A stretch of 53,058 bases of DNA, from assembly GCA_947380915.1 (NCBI GenBank), contig CANCSY010000002.1, forward strand, positions 1 through 53,058, given 5' to 3'. Numbering within the stretch: the first letter of the stretch is position 1; every line of letters starts with the position of its first letter. This document shows positions 25,935 to 34,601 of this stretch, piece after piece. The notes under the pieces are model-generated. The model was not told the DNA's origin. It searched no databases and saw nothing but the letters and a program-made list of their open reading frames with translations. This stretch comes from Beijerinckiaceae bacterium. Its GTDB lineage: Bacteria > Pseudomonadota > Alphaproteobacteria > Rhizobiales > Beijerinckiaceae. A program made the translations under genes and the position numbers.

Positions 25935-26585
25935 TCACTGCAACACGAGTGCGGTTATGTAGACATCTTCCACGCCGCCGAAGTTCACACGCTCGTTGAG
26001 TAATTTGTTGATCGCGTCCCTGATGAGCACCTGCAATTTCTTGCGGTTTTCGACACCGATGACATCGGTTTCCGTCTGTTCGGCAAGGAGGGCGAGCACT
26101 TCCGCACGGATTGCGACTTCGTGCTTCTGCACGTTCTCGATGACCTTCTTGTCGTACTGGGTCGCCAGGGCGACGGACATCTGTGCGAAGCGGCGTGAGC
26201 CACGCAGGTTTGTCGTGAAATTGCCCGGAAATTCGAAGTAGCTCGTGACGAACTGTTCCTTTGAAGGAACAGGCTTGGCGCCGGGGCCAGCCGGGGCCCC
26301 ACCGCCATGCCCGTCGCCGCCATGTCCGCCTGCTGCGGGAGCGGCGCCGTGGGCGTCCGTTGGCGCATCCGCCGGCGCGCCGTGCGCGTCGGCCGCCGGT
26401 GCTGCGCCCTTGCGCTCGATCACGATCGCCAGCGGATTTTCATCCGCCGGTTTTGTGAGTTTGGTGAAGAGAATGGCGGCGCCTGCTCCCACGCCAACCA
26501 ACACAATCGCCCCCACCGTCATGATGAGTATCTTGACGATCGGCAATTTCTTTTTTGGTTCCTGATCTTCCGCTTCCGCTGCCAT
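25935..26585 (-). CDS. fliL: Flagellar stator-associated protein FliL
   Basis: Membrane protein near the stator ring. The 216 residues have one membrane segment (about 16-38), a long Ala/Gly/His-rich linker (residues about 60-110, with repeated GGHGGDGHGGG-type runs), and a periplasmic FliL domain (RRFAQMSVALATQYDKKVIE, LLAEQTETDVIGVENRKKLQ, FGGVEDVYITALVLQ). It lies directly before fliM, the usual place. The His/Gly linker is longer than common and could bind metal, though low complexity alone is not evidence. Confidence 0.94.
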   Translation of the reverse strand: MAAEAEDQEPKKKLPIVKILIMTVGAIVLVGVGAGAAILFTKLTKPADENPLAIVIERKGAAPAADAHGAPADAPTDAHGAAPAAGGHGGDGHGGGAPAGPGAKPVPSKEQFVTSYFEFPGNFTTNLRGSRRFAQMSVALATQYDKKVIENVQKHEVAIRAEVLALLAEQTETDVIGVENRKKLQVLIRDAINKLLNERVNFGGVEDVYITALVLQ

Positions 26586-26604
26586 GGGTATTGCTCCCCT
26601 TCGT

Positions 26605-28809
26605 TCAGGCGTTCAAATCAACGATGAAGGACTCCTTGGTCCCACCGCTGCGTGTTTTGACTAAAGGCTCAACCGGCTGACGGCGGGGCGCTTCATCATT
26701 GGGTCCATCTTCCGACACATCAAAGCCGGCGAGTTGCAGTCCGTTGCCTGCAAGGGCGTCGCGTAAATCAGCTTCCATGTTTCGCAACGTGTCCGCAGCC
26801 TCCGTCGTCGCGGCGCGAGTCGCCAACCGAAGACGTTGCCCATCCATCGCAAGCCTGAGAACAACCTGTCCCAATCCTGGCGGATATAACTGGATGCTCA
26901 GAATTTGTGTGCCATTGCGCGCAGCGTTGACCACCATGCGTTCAAGCGCGCGAAGGCGGATATCATCCGCGATTGTGCGTTTTTCTCCGTTTGTCTCAAC
27001 ATTCGTTGTCCCGAGCGGCGCTGCTTGCTGCGGAGTAACCTGCTGATTGTATGACGTCTGGGGCGGAAGTGGTTGTTCTGCGGGTATCTGGGGCGCCGCA
27101 GGCAAATCTGGTTGTGCGAAGCTCACGGTGACATCGGTGGCCCCGAGCTTCAGGATTTCTCTTATGTTTATGTCCGCTTTGCCAGATGTCTCAATCTTCG
27201 AAGCGTCATTGGCGTCTGCGCTTTCCTTCAGTTCAGCCAAATCGCTCTGACGCACATTCGGATCTTGGGGACTGGTTTTGTTGGTCGTCCAGTCATTTTT
27301 GCCCTGGCGGAGTTCTTCTTCAAGTGCAGTTGCGTCTGTGGCCGGAACGTTGACAGGGGCCCAGTCCCGGCTATCGACGCCCGTCGTCTGTTGAGCGTGC
27401 AATCCAGTGTCGTTCACCAGCGCTGCATTGGCTGCGCCGGAGCGATCAGTTGCCGTCTCCGATTGCTGATTGGGTTCGGCAACCATGCCGGTTGGCGAAT
27501 TTGCCGTGGTCAGGTTGAAAGCTGGCGTTTCTTTTGAAGCATGCTCGTTATGTTGCGGGGCGAGACGATCAGCACCGCTGGGTATGGCGTATGAGTTGGG
27601 CGTGTCGCTCACCAGTTTTTGCAATTCTTGTTGCGCCGGCGGTTGTGTAGGTTGAAGAATGGAGACCGGCAATGGGAGCGGGGCCACCTCTGCGGCCTCA
27701 GCCAGGTCGGCGTCATCGGTTTTACGATTTTCGGCTGACGCCTGCGTTTCATCGTCGGCGTCTGCGGCGCTCTGCGCGCCAATTTCAACTTGACCCGAGA
27801 TCGGCTCCACCTGCTGCGTGCTTGCGGCCGACGGCTCGTTCATTGCGCGCAGGGGATCCTTGTGCGTCGCTGAAGTTTCGATGCTTGCCTCAGCAAGGGA
27901 AGTCTGGGCGTTGGGGGCCCCGGATTGGGTATCGAGCTGGGCGGTTTCGTCGGATGCCCCATTTTGCTCCGTCAGCAAGTTGACGCGGGGCGCCCCATCA
28001 AACCAGGCGACAGCCTGCAGCGCGGCTATTTTCGGGGATTGAAGGTCAGTCTGATGCTGCGCCTCCGTCTGATCGTGGGGCTCTGCTGACGTGTCGGCTG
28101 TCGTAACGTCGCCCACTGTCGATAAGTTGACGGCGCCGTTGTGGTCTTCGTTCTCAGACGAGAGGTTCGTCTCGGAGCGAAGGTTGACCTTTGATGCAGC
28201 CGGTTCCTGCAGTTCGGCTACCTGTTCCGAGGCAAGGATGCTTTCGAGGGTGTGGGTGTCTGACGAAGCGGTCGGGTCCTGCAGCTCGGGCTGGTCCGCC
28301 TCATTCGGCGCTGCGGGATGGTCCTTGGTCTGCGTTATTGCAGCCGTCATTGCGATGTTGATGAGGGCCTGCACGTTGAGTTCAGCGCCATCTATTGCTT
28401 GCAAGTCTTGCTGCGGACGCAGGTCGTGATCTGTGGTTTGGGTTGAACTTTCTTTGTCGGAAGCCGCCCCGTCGACTGTCGCCCCATCCAGGGCGATCGT
28501 CTGAATGTTGGCGACGTCCGGCTCCGTGCTGCTGGAGATCGGCGTAGATGGTTTCAGCGTCACGCCGCGGGTCGCAATCTGCGTAGCGGCCGCCAGCGCT
28601 GCGAGATCCTGGTCGACCTGATCCGAATCTTCTTCCGGCGCCACATCCGGATTGCGGGCCGAGTCCGCAGTTGTTTGCGATTGCTGCGCCGCTGTCATCA
28701 GTTCGCTGAACAGCACCCCATTAGCGCCGTTTGCCGACGCGGATGAGGGACCGCTGCTGTCGCCAGCTTCTGCGGTTACCGGAGCCTTTTGTAGTGCGAG
28801 CGGCTGCAA
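26605..28809 (-). CDS. fliK: Hook-length control protein FliK
   Basis: Secreted ruler that measures hook length and triggers the FlhB switch. The C-terminal domain (about the last 130 residues) has the FliK pattern IQLYPPGLGQVVLRLAMDGQ and repeated NMEADLRDALAGNGLQL. The long N-terminal part is Ala/Thr/Gln/Glu-rich and low in complexity. The frame is open up to an ATG at 28950 inside fliJ. The sigma-54 promoter at 28867-28882 predicts a transcript start near 28856, so the true start is further in. I chose TTG at 28809, preceded by AAGGGG, giving 735 residues; GTG codons further in are also possible. It is the first gene of the run fliKLMNOPQR-flhB and unusually long, as is FlgE. Confidence 0.85.
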   Translation of the reverse strand: MQPLALQKAPVTAEAGDSSGPSSASANGANGVLFSELMTAAQQSQTTADSARNPDVAPEEDSDQVDQDLAALAAATQIATRGVTLKPSTPISSSTEPDVANIQTIALDGATVDGAASDKESSTQTTDHDLRPQQDLQAIDGAELNVQALINIAMTAAITQTKDHPAAPNEADQPELQDPTASSDTHTLESILASEQVAELQEPAASKVNLRSETNLSSENEDHNGAVNLSTVGDVTTADTSAEPHDQTEAQHQTDLQSPKIAALQAVAWFDGAPRVNLLTEQNGASDETAQLDTQSGAPNAQTSLAEASIETSATHKDPLRAMNEPSAASTQQVEPISGQVEIGAQSAADADDETQASAENRKTDDADLAEAAEVAPLPLPVSILQPTQPPAQQELQKLVSDTPNSYAIPSGADRLAPQHNEHASKETPAFNLTTANSPTGMVAEPNQQSETATDRSGAANAALVNDTGLHAQQTTGVDSRDWAPVNVPATDATALEEELRQGKNDWTTNKTSPQDPNVRQSDLAELKESADANDASKIETSGKADINIREILKLGATDVTVSFAQPDLPAAPQIPAEQPLPPQTSYNQQVTPQQAAPLGTTNVETNGEKRTIADDIRLRALERMVVNAARNGTQILSIQLYPPGLGQVVLRLAMDGQRLRLATRAATTEAADTLRNMEADLRDALAGNGLQLAGFDVSEDGPNDEAPRRQPVEPLVKTRSGGTKESFIVDLNA

Positions 28810-28866
28810 TTTGGGGCGCCCCTTGGTGGAGTGGGGTGTCGACTTTTCAACACCTTCCTGTAGGAC

Positions 28867-28882
28867 AGCAAGTGTTGTGCCA
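28867..28882 (-). promoter_or_regulatory. Sigma-54 promoter of the fliK operon
   Basis: Minus-strand TGGCACAACACTTGCT fits the sigma-54 consensus exactly and begins on the base next to the fliJ stop codon. The predicted start, near 28856, lies inside the long fliK frame and so limits where FliK can begin. Confidence 0.87.
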
Positions 28883-29293
28883 CTAGTCTCGGCGGGCTGG
28901 CGCCAGCCGCGCCAGGCGCTCGTCACGAGCCCGTCGTTCCTCCGCTTCAAACTGCTTCGCGGATTCCTCGAGAAGATCGATATGGCGCTTCTTCTCGGTC
29001 AGAATCGCCCGCAGGCGGGTGCGCTCGACATCAAGGATCTCGTTACGAGCCTTGTCGACATCGCTGCGTTCTTTGAGGCGTCCGATGATTTGCAGCACGT
29101 CCCGATATTCGGTGATGTGCATGTCAGGAACAGTGAGCTGCTCTCTATAGCCGCGATCAAGTTCCGCGATCTGCGCAATGCGCGCCTCAAGGCGCGCTAT
29201 TTCCTCGAAGAGGCGATTGGCTTCGCGTCTATAGGCTTGCAGGGCGATCGTCTGTTTCAAGGCGATCAACTGCATGGTGCGCGCTCTGCTCAT
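28883..29293 (-). CDS. fliJ: Flagellar export chaperone FliJ
   Basis: Stalk-like coiled-coil protein that sits in the FliI ring and binds FlhA. The 136 residues are almost wholly heptad helix, Arg/Glu-rich, starting MSRARTMQLIALKQTIALQA. Sequence in this family is weakly conserved; size, coiled coil and position 8 bp after fliI carry the call. Confidence 0.87.
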   Translation of the reverse strand: MSRARTMQLIALKQTIALQAYRREANRLFEEIARLEARIAQIAELDRGYREQLTVPDMHITEYRDVLQIIGRLKERSDVDKARNEILDVERTRLRAILTEKKRHIDLLEESAKQFEAEERRARDERLARLAPARRD

Positions 29294-29301
29294 GAATTTC
29301 C

Positions 29302-30627
29302 TCAGGGCAACAGAGCTTGAAGCCGCGCTTCGCTTTCAACGAATGTGGAGCGCTCCTGCATGCCCTGCGCGATGTAACCGATGAGCGAGGGGTGCAACTG
29401 GAAGGCGGCGTCCAGTTCCGGATCCTGACCCGCCTGGTAGCCACCAAGGAGCATGAGATCCCGGTTTTGCTCCCAAAGACTGAGGTAGCGACGAAATTTT
29501 CTGACGCGCGCCACATGGGAGGATGAGACGCAATCGACCATGGTGCGGCTGATCGAGGCGTTTACGTCGATGGCGGGGAATATGCCTTGCTCGGCTTGCT
29601 TGCGAGACAGCACGATATGGCCGTCCAGAATGGCGCGCGCCGTATCGACGATCGGGTCATTGTTGATGTCGTCGCCGTCCGCCAGGATCGTGTAGACGCC
29701 GGTGATGCTGCCGCCGGTCTTCGCATCGAGGCCGGCGCGTTCCAGCGCAGAGCCGATCAGCGAGATGACTGATGGCGGATAGCCCTTGGTGGTTGGATGT
29801 TCGCCCAGCGCAAGGCCAAGTTCGCGTTGCGCGTGGGCGACACGAGTGAGGGAGTCGATCATCAGAAGGACGTGTTTTCCTTTTGATCGGAAATATTCCG
29901 CATAAGCGGTGGCGCGATGAAGTCCGCGAAGGCGCAAGACCGGGGATTGATCGGCGGGCACCGCCACCACGGTCGTATGGGCGAAAGAGGGGGCGGTCGA
30001 CAGTTCCTCGACAAAGCCGGCGACTTCGCGTCCGCGCTCCCCGATCAGGCCGATGATGACCACTTCCGCTTCCGTATATCGCGCAATACACGACAGGAGT
30101 GACGATTTTCCCACGCCGCTGCCCGCGATGATTCCGATTTTCTGACCCCGGCCAACGGTCAACAGCCCGTTTAACGCACGAACGCCAACATCGAGCGTTT
30201 CGCGCACCGGGCGCCTGCGCAACGGGTTGACGCGCTCGCCCCGCAGAGGCCAGTTCTCTGGCAGATAGGCGGAGCCAAGACCATCAAGTTCGCCGCCCGC
30301 GCCATCAACCACGCGGCCAAGCAGGCCATCGCCGACATGTACGACGTCAGCGCGCTGTACTGTCTCCACGCGCGCGCCCGCGAGCAAAGGCGCCGACCCT
30401 CCTGTCAGCACCATGACAGTGTAGTTGTCCAGAAAACCGATGACTTCGGCCTCCGCCCACTCGCCATTCTCGCAGGCGACGCGGCATTCCGTTCCCACAG
30501 ATGCCGGGAATGAGCTGGCGTGAACAATTTGCCCATCGTAGCGTCTTACGCGGCCTGCTGCGTTCATCACGCGGCTGGCCTTGATTTGCTGCAAACGATG
30601 GTCGAGAACTACTGTCATGTCTTGCAT
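29302..30627 (-). CDS. fliI: Flagellar export ATPase FliI
   Basis: ATPase that energises substrate unfolding for the flagellar export system. The 441-residue protein has Walker A AGSGVGKSS at residues 168-176, the LIGERGREVAGFVEE segment, Walker B HVLLMIDSLTRVAHAQRELG, and GGSITGVYTILADGDDINND. Length is normal. An in-frame ATG at 30618 is an alternative start. It follows fliH by 2 bp. Confidence 0.97.
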   Translation of the reverse strand: MQDMTVVLDHRLQQIKASRVMNAAGRVRRYDGQIVHASSFPASVGTECRVACENGEWAEAEVIGFLDNYTVMVLTGGSAPLLAGARVETVQRADVVHVGDGLLGRVVDGAGGELDGLGSAYLPENWPLRGERVNPLRRRPVRETLDVGVRALNGLLTVGRGQKIGIIAGSGVGKSSLLSCIARYTEAEVVIIGLIGERGREVAGFVEELSTAPSFAHTTVVAVPADQSPVLRLRGLHRATAYAEYFRSKGKHVLLMIDSLTRVAHAQRELGLALGEHPTTKGYPPSVISLIGSALERAGLDAKTGGSITGVYTILADGDDINNDPIVDTARAILDGHIVLSRKQAEQGIFPAIDVNASISRTMVDCVSSSHVARVRKFRRYLSLWEQNRDLMLLGGYQAGQDPELDAAFQLHPSLIGYIAQGMQERSTFVESEARLQALLP

Positions 30628-30629
30628 TG

Positions 30630-31484
30630 TCAGGAACCCCGGGCATCCGACAGCAATGGCGCGTCTTCATAGTCAAGATCACGCGACGAGAGATGGAATG
30701 TCCCGGATTGAAGGGCGTCATCCTCGACGATTCGAATCTTCTCGAAGATCTCGTTTTCCTGCAGCAGGGGATTAAGGGTAATCGCGTCATGGGGGTTCAC
30801 GGCGAGCGTGAATTCGGCCCCCGCCTTTGTGAACATTTCCGCCGCTGTTTTTATGCGTTCAACGAAGACATTCGGCATTTCCGCAAAGACGGCTCCGAAG
30901 AGATCCTGCGCTATGCGCCGCACATGATGCGCCATGATGTCCGCATTACGCTCAAGGGCGTCCTGCGCGAGCATCGTGATCTGCTCTTCGATTTTCTTCA
31001 GCGTCGAGAGTGTGGCGCCGATCTCGCGGCGGGTTGCTTCAACGCCTTGCTGATAACCCAGGGCGCGGCCGTCCTCGCGCGCCTGATTGATCGCGGCGAT
31101 GATTTCCTCCGCAGTGGGGCCGGGGGGCTCCGGCGGTGGCGGCGCTCTTGGGGGAGGGGCGGCGGGGCGCGCGGTCCTGGGGGTGTTAGCCTGTGGCGCG
31201 CCATGATCTGCTGGCGCCTTGTGCGCTTCGTCCTGCTGTTCCTCGTTCGGCTCGGTTGCCGAAGAAACGGGTTCTTCCGGGTCCGGTTGTGGTTCGGCGC
31301 CCGGCGCTTGCGGCGGAGGGTCGGGTTGTTTGACTGGCGCGGGTTTGAAGCTTGTTCTGCCCCACGGGACGAATTCCGCCTCGTGGTCCGGGCCGTAGCG
31401 GTTTTCCTCGAGGAAGTCGCCGCCCCTCGGGAGCATCTCCGCAATTTCGGAGAACTGAATGGTCCGTTGTGTTTGCTCAGACAT
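30630..31484 (-). CDS. fliH: Flagellar export regulator FliH
   Basis: Binds and regulates FliI and links it to the C ring. The protein starting at the ATG at 31484 (MSEQTQRTIQFSEIAEM) has 284 residues. It has a Pro/Ala/Glu-rich N-terminal half, then ARALGYQQG-type glycine helix region (AREDGRALGYQQGVEATRRE) and a C-terminal FliH domain (NPHDAITLNPLLQENEIFEK). A frame opening at 31523 is longer but lies inside fliG; with 31484 the overlap with the fliG end is only 8 bp. Confidence 0.9.
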   Translation of the reverse strand: MSEQTQRTIQFSEIAEMLPRGGDFLEENRYGPDHEAEFVPWGRTSFKPAPVKQPDPPPQAPGAEPQPDPEEPVSSATEPNEEQQDEAHKAPADHGAPQANTPRTARPAAPPPRAPPPPEPPGPTAEEIIAAINQAREDGRALGYQQGVEATRREIGATLSTLKKIEEQITMLAQDALERNADIMAHHVRRIAQDLFGAVFAEMPNVFVERIKTAAEMFTKAGAEFTLAVNPHDAITLNPLLQENEIFEKIRIVEDDALQSGTFHLSSRDLDYEDAPLLSDARGS

Positions 31485-32517
31485 AATCTTCGCCACGTCC
31501 CGCAAGCACCATCGTGCCTGCATCTGACAGCTTGCGCGCCATTGCTACGATGCGTTTCTGCGCTTCCTGCACTTCCGTCACGCGCATCGGACCCTTCGCC
31601 TCCATCTCGTCGATGATGGCGGCTGCGGCGCGTTGCGACATGCAACCCAGAATCTTGTCCCTGAGCCTTTCGTCGGCGCCCTTGAGCGCGATGGCGAGAT
31701 CGGTCGGTTCGATGCTGCGCATGAGGACGCCCAGGTTCTTGTCGTCGACTGCAAGCAGATTGTCGAAGACGAACATGTTTTCCTGGATGGCGACCATGAG
31801 ATCCTTGTCCAGTTTGAACAGGTCTTTCATGATGCGGCCTTCCTGCGCCGCTTGCGTGAAGTTCATGATCTTCGCCGCCGCCTTGATGCCGCCGATCTTG
31901 GAGGCGCGCAGGGACGTATTCGCCTGGAACTGTAGTTGCATCACGCGCTCGAGTTGTTCGATCGCTTCGGGCTGCACCGAGTCCAGGGTCGCAATGCGAT
32001 GCAGGACCGCGTGCTGGATGGTTTCAGGCAGAAGGATCAGCACGTCCGCCGCCACCGCATAATCAAGATGGGCGACGATGAGACCGATGATCTGGGGATG
32101 TTCGCCCTCGATCATCTCCGCGATGGATCGAGCGTCCATCCATTGAAGGATCTCGATGCCCTTGGCGCTGCTTGAAGGCGTGATGCGTGTGAGCACGCTG
32201 CCCGCCTTGTCCTCGCCCAGAGCCTTCACCAGCATGCGGCGAATATAGGCGTCGGCGCCAAGGCCAACGCTTGTCTGCGCCTTGATGATCGACAGGAATT
32301 CGTCGAGCACCACATTGACGGTGCGTTGATCCACCTCGGTGACGGAATACATCGCGCTGCCGAGTTGCTGCACCTCTCGCGGGGAGAGGTTCTTCATGAT
32401 TTCCGACGCTTCGTCTTCGCCCAGGAGAAGCATCAGGATGGCGCATTTCTGCGTTCCTGACAGCAGCCGGATGGCGTCGTCGTCAGCTTCGGGGGATGTC
32501 GCCACTGCATCAGCCAT
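31477..32517 (-). CDS. fliG: Flagellar motor switch protein FliG
   Basis: C-ring protein that contacts the stator and transmits torque. The 346 residues show the three-domain layout: N-terminal LSGTQKCAILMLLLGEDEAS, middle domain with the EHPQ motif (IEGEHPQIIGLIVAHLDYAV), and C-terminal domain with the charged torque helix (EPTDLAIALKGADERLRDKI). Located between fliF and fliH. Confidence 0.97.
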   Translation of the reverse strand: MADAVATSPEADDDAIRLLSGTQKCAILMLLLGEDEASEIMKNLSPREVQQLGSAMYSVTEVDQRTVNVVLDEFLSIIKAQTSVGLGADAYIRRMLVKALGEDKAGSVLTRITPSSSAKGIEILQWMDARSIAEMIEGEHPQIIGLIVAHLDYAVAADVLILLPETIQHAVLHRIATLDSVQPEAIEQLERVMQLQFQANTSLRASKIGGIKAAAKIMNFTQAAQEGRIMKDLFKLDKDLMVAIQENMFVFDNLLAVDDKNLGVLMRSIEPTDLAIALKGADERLRDKILGCMSQRAAAAIIDEMEAKGPMRVTEVQEAQKRIVAMARKLSDAGTMVLAGRGEDYV

Positions 32518-32538
32518 GATCGATATCGCTCGCTTGTG

Positions 32539-34251
32539 TTAATTCAGATCGCGCTGGATAAGGGACTTGAGCACTGCGGTGACGCGTGTCGCATCGTCGC
32601 CCACCAGCATGCGGATCAAGGTGACCTTGTCATCATATGTATTGGCCGTGTCGAGCATCTCGGCGGAGATCGCAGCCTTCTTAGGCTTGAGCCTCGCCTT
32701 GATCTGGTCAAGGCTTTCGCCTTCACGCACCTCGATGGTTTCGCCTTCGCCGAGCACCGGTTCATCGGTGCGCATGGAGGCGGTCATGGACTGGTCGAGG
32801 AGGCGCTCGAGGAAGGGCTTCAGGGCTCCGATGACAACCACGCCGAGGATCAGCACGATGGCGATCTGCTTGATGGCGTCTTCGAGCCAGGGGGCATCAT
32901 ACCATGAGCGGGACTCGTATTTCTTTTCTTCAGCAAAGCTGCTGGAGATGATGGTCAGCTTGTCGCCGCGATCCGCGCTGTAGCCCACTGCTTCCTGCAG
33001 CAGTTGCGTCAGGCGGCCTTTTTCCTCGTCGCTCACGGGTTTCTCGACGATCCGTCCGTTTTCATCAACCGTTGTTCCGGAGCGCACCACCACAGCCAGG
33101 GTCAACCGCTTGATGTCGCCGGTTGCGCGGCGGGTCGAGCGCACTTCCTTGCTGACTTCGTAGTTACGCACGGTTGTGCTGGACTTGTTGCGCGCCGTGT
33201 CCGATGCGCCAGCCGCGCCAGCGGCGGGAGGCGTGTTTGTGAGAGTGGGCGCTGTTGGCGGCGAATTGGAGGTGGCGCCGGGGACGCCCCGAGCCTTGCC
33301 CTCGGCCGACTCCTGAATCGTCTCCTGCTGACTGCGGATGATCTGGTTGGTCGGGTCGAAAGTCTCGTTCGTCGACTCGGTGCGCGTGAAATCGATGTCC
33401 GCATTCACCTCGGAATTGAAGTTTCCTATTCCGATGATGGGCGTCAGCAGGTTGGCAACGCGCTCGCGCAGGATCTTCTCGACCTGGCTTTTGTATTCGA
33501 GTTGCTGCGAGGACAGACCCAGTTCCGTATCCCGGCTCGGATTGGTGAGCAATCCGCCGGATTGGTCGACGACGGTGACGCTGCCGACAGGCATGTATGG
33601 AACGCTGGAGCTTACCAGATGGGTGATGGACTGTACCTGCCCCACAGAGAGGCTGCGCCCGGGAGACAACCTCAGAAACACGGACGCGGAGGGCGGCGTC
33701 TGGTCGCGCACGAAGGCTGAACGCTCCGGAAGGGCCAGATGTACGCGCGCGCCCTCGATATCGCGAATCTCCATGATGCTGCGGGCAAGCTCGCTTTCCT
33801 GAGCTTGCTTCAACTTCACCTGCTCGACCGCGCGGCTCGCGCCCAGCGGCAGTTGGGTAAGGAGATCGTAGCCAGTAACAGATGCTTTTGGCAGGCCTGC
33901 GGCCGCCAGCTGCATCTTCGCCCGGTAGTAGTCGTTGCGCGGCACCAGGAGTTGGCCTGTCGCTCCATCCAGCTTCGCCTTGATGCCCTGAGCTTCAAGG
34001 TTCTGCATGACGAGCGCTTTGTCTTCCTCGCCGAGGCGGGGAAAGAGTTGCGTCATCGCGGGTTCGCGCATCATGAAGATGGCGCTCAATCCCACGAGGA
34101 TGACAAGACCCACCAGAATGATCGGCGTCGAGCGCACGATCGCTGGTTGCCTCAGAAACTCCTGGGCGCTCGCGAGCCCCCGCGCAAGTTGGGGACCAAG
34201 CAGGCCCAGGCCGGCCGGTGGTTGAGTTGCGACAGGGTTGATGTCTGACAC
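32539..34251 (-). CDS. fliF: Flagellar MS-ring protein FliF
   Basis: Builds the membrane MS ring on which the C ring and export gate assemble. The 570-residue protein has two membrane segments (about 41-61 and 455-475), ring-building motifs between them (LAPL-type GQVQSITHLVSSSVPYMPVG), and a C-terminal FliG-binding tail. Starts with GTG at 34251, with GGAG ten bases before it. It lies 41 bp after fliE. Confidence 0.97.
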   Translation of the reverse strand: MSDINPVATQPPAGLGLLGPQLARGLASAQEFLRQPAIVRSTPIILVGLVILVGLSAIFMMREPAMTQLFPRLGEEDKALVMQNLEAQGIKAKLDGATGQLLVPRNDYYRAKMQLAAAGLPKASVTGYDLLTQLPLGASRAVEQVKLKQAQESELARSIMEIRDIEGARVHLALPERSAFVRDQTPPSASVFLRLSPGRSLSVGQVQSITHLVSSSVPYMPVGSVTVVDQSGGLLTNPSRDTELGLSSQQLEYKSQVEKILRERVANLLTPIIGIGNFNSEVNADIDFTRTESTNETFDPTNQIIRSQQETIQESAEGKARGVPGATSNSPPTAPTLTNTPPAAGAAGASDTARNKSSTTVRNYEVSKEVRSTRRATGDIKRLTLAVVVRSGTTVDENGRIVEKPVSDEEKGRLTQLLQEAVGYSADRGDKLTIISSSFAEEKKYESRSWYDAPWLEDAIKQIAIVLILGVVVIGALKPFLERLLDQSMTASMRTDEPVLGEGETIEVREGESLDQIKARLKPKKAAISAEMLDTANTYDDKVTLIRMLVGDDATRVTAVLKSLIQRDLN

Positions 34252-34292
34252 GGGACGTCATCTCCAGGAGGAAGTTGAATTTTCAGGCCTGA

Positions 34293-34589
34293 CTAGACGG
34301 GCATTGACATGATGTCTTTGTAGGCGCTGAGCAACTTGTTGCGGATCTGCATCGTCGCTTCGAAGGCGAGCGAGGCTTTTTCGCGCGCCAGCATGACCTT
34401 CGCCACGTCGATTTCCTTGCCGCTTTCGAAGGCCTGGGCGGCTGATCCCGCTTCGACCTGCGCCTGAGCCACTTGCGCCAGGGCGGCGTTGAAGTGGTGC
34501 CAGAAGTCATTGTTGCTTGCCGAACCGGCCTGCAACTTTTGCTGGACGTTGTTTTGTATTTCTCGGGTGAGATTTATGACATTAGCCAT
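34293..34589 (-). CDS. fliE: MS-ring/rod junction protein FliE
   Basis: Joins the MS ring to the rod. The 98 residues end in the FliE signature VMLAREKASLAFEATMQIRN then KLLSAYKDIMSMPV. GGAG before the ATG is clear. It lies 12 bp after fleT and begins the run fliEFGHIJ. Confidence 0.97.
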   Translation of the reverse strand: MANVINLTREIQNNVQQKLQAGSASNNDFWHHFNAALAQVAQAQVEAGSAAQAFESGKEIDVAKVMLAREKASLAFEATMQIRNKLLSAYKDIMSMPV

Positions 34590-34601
34590 GATGATTTCTC
34601 C

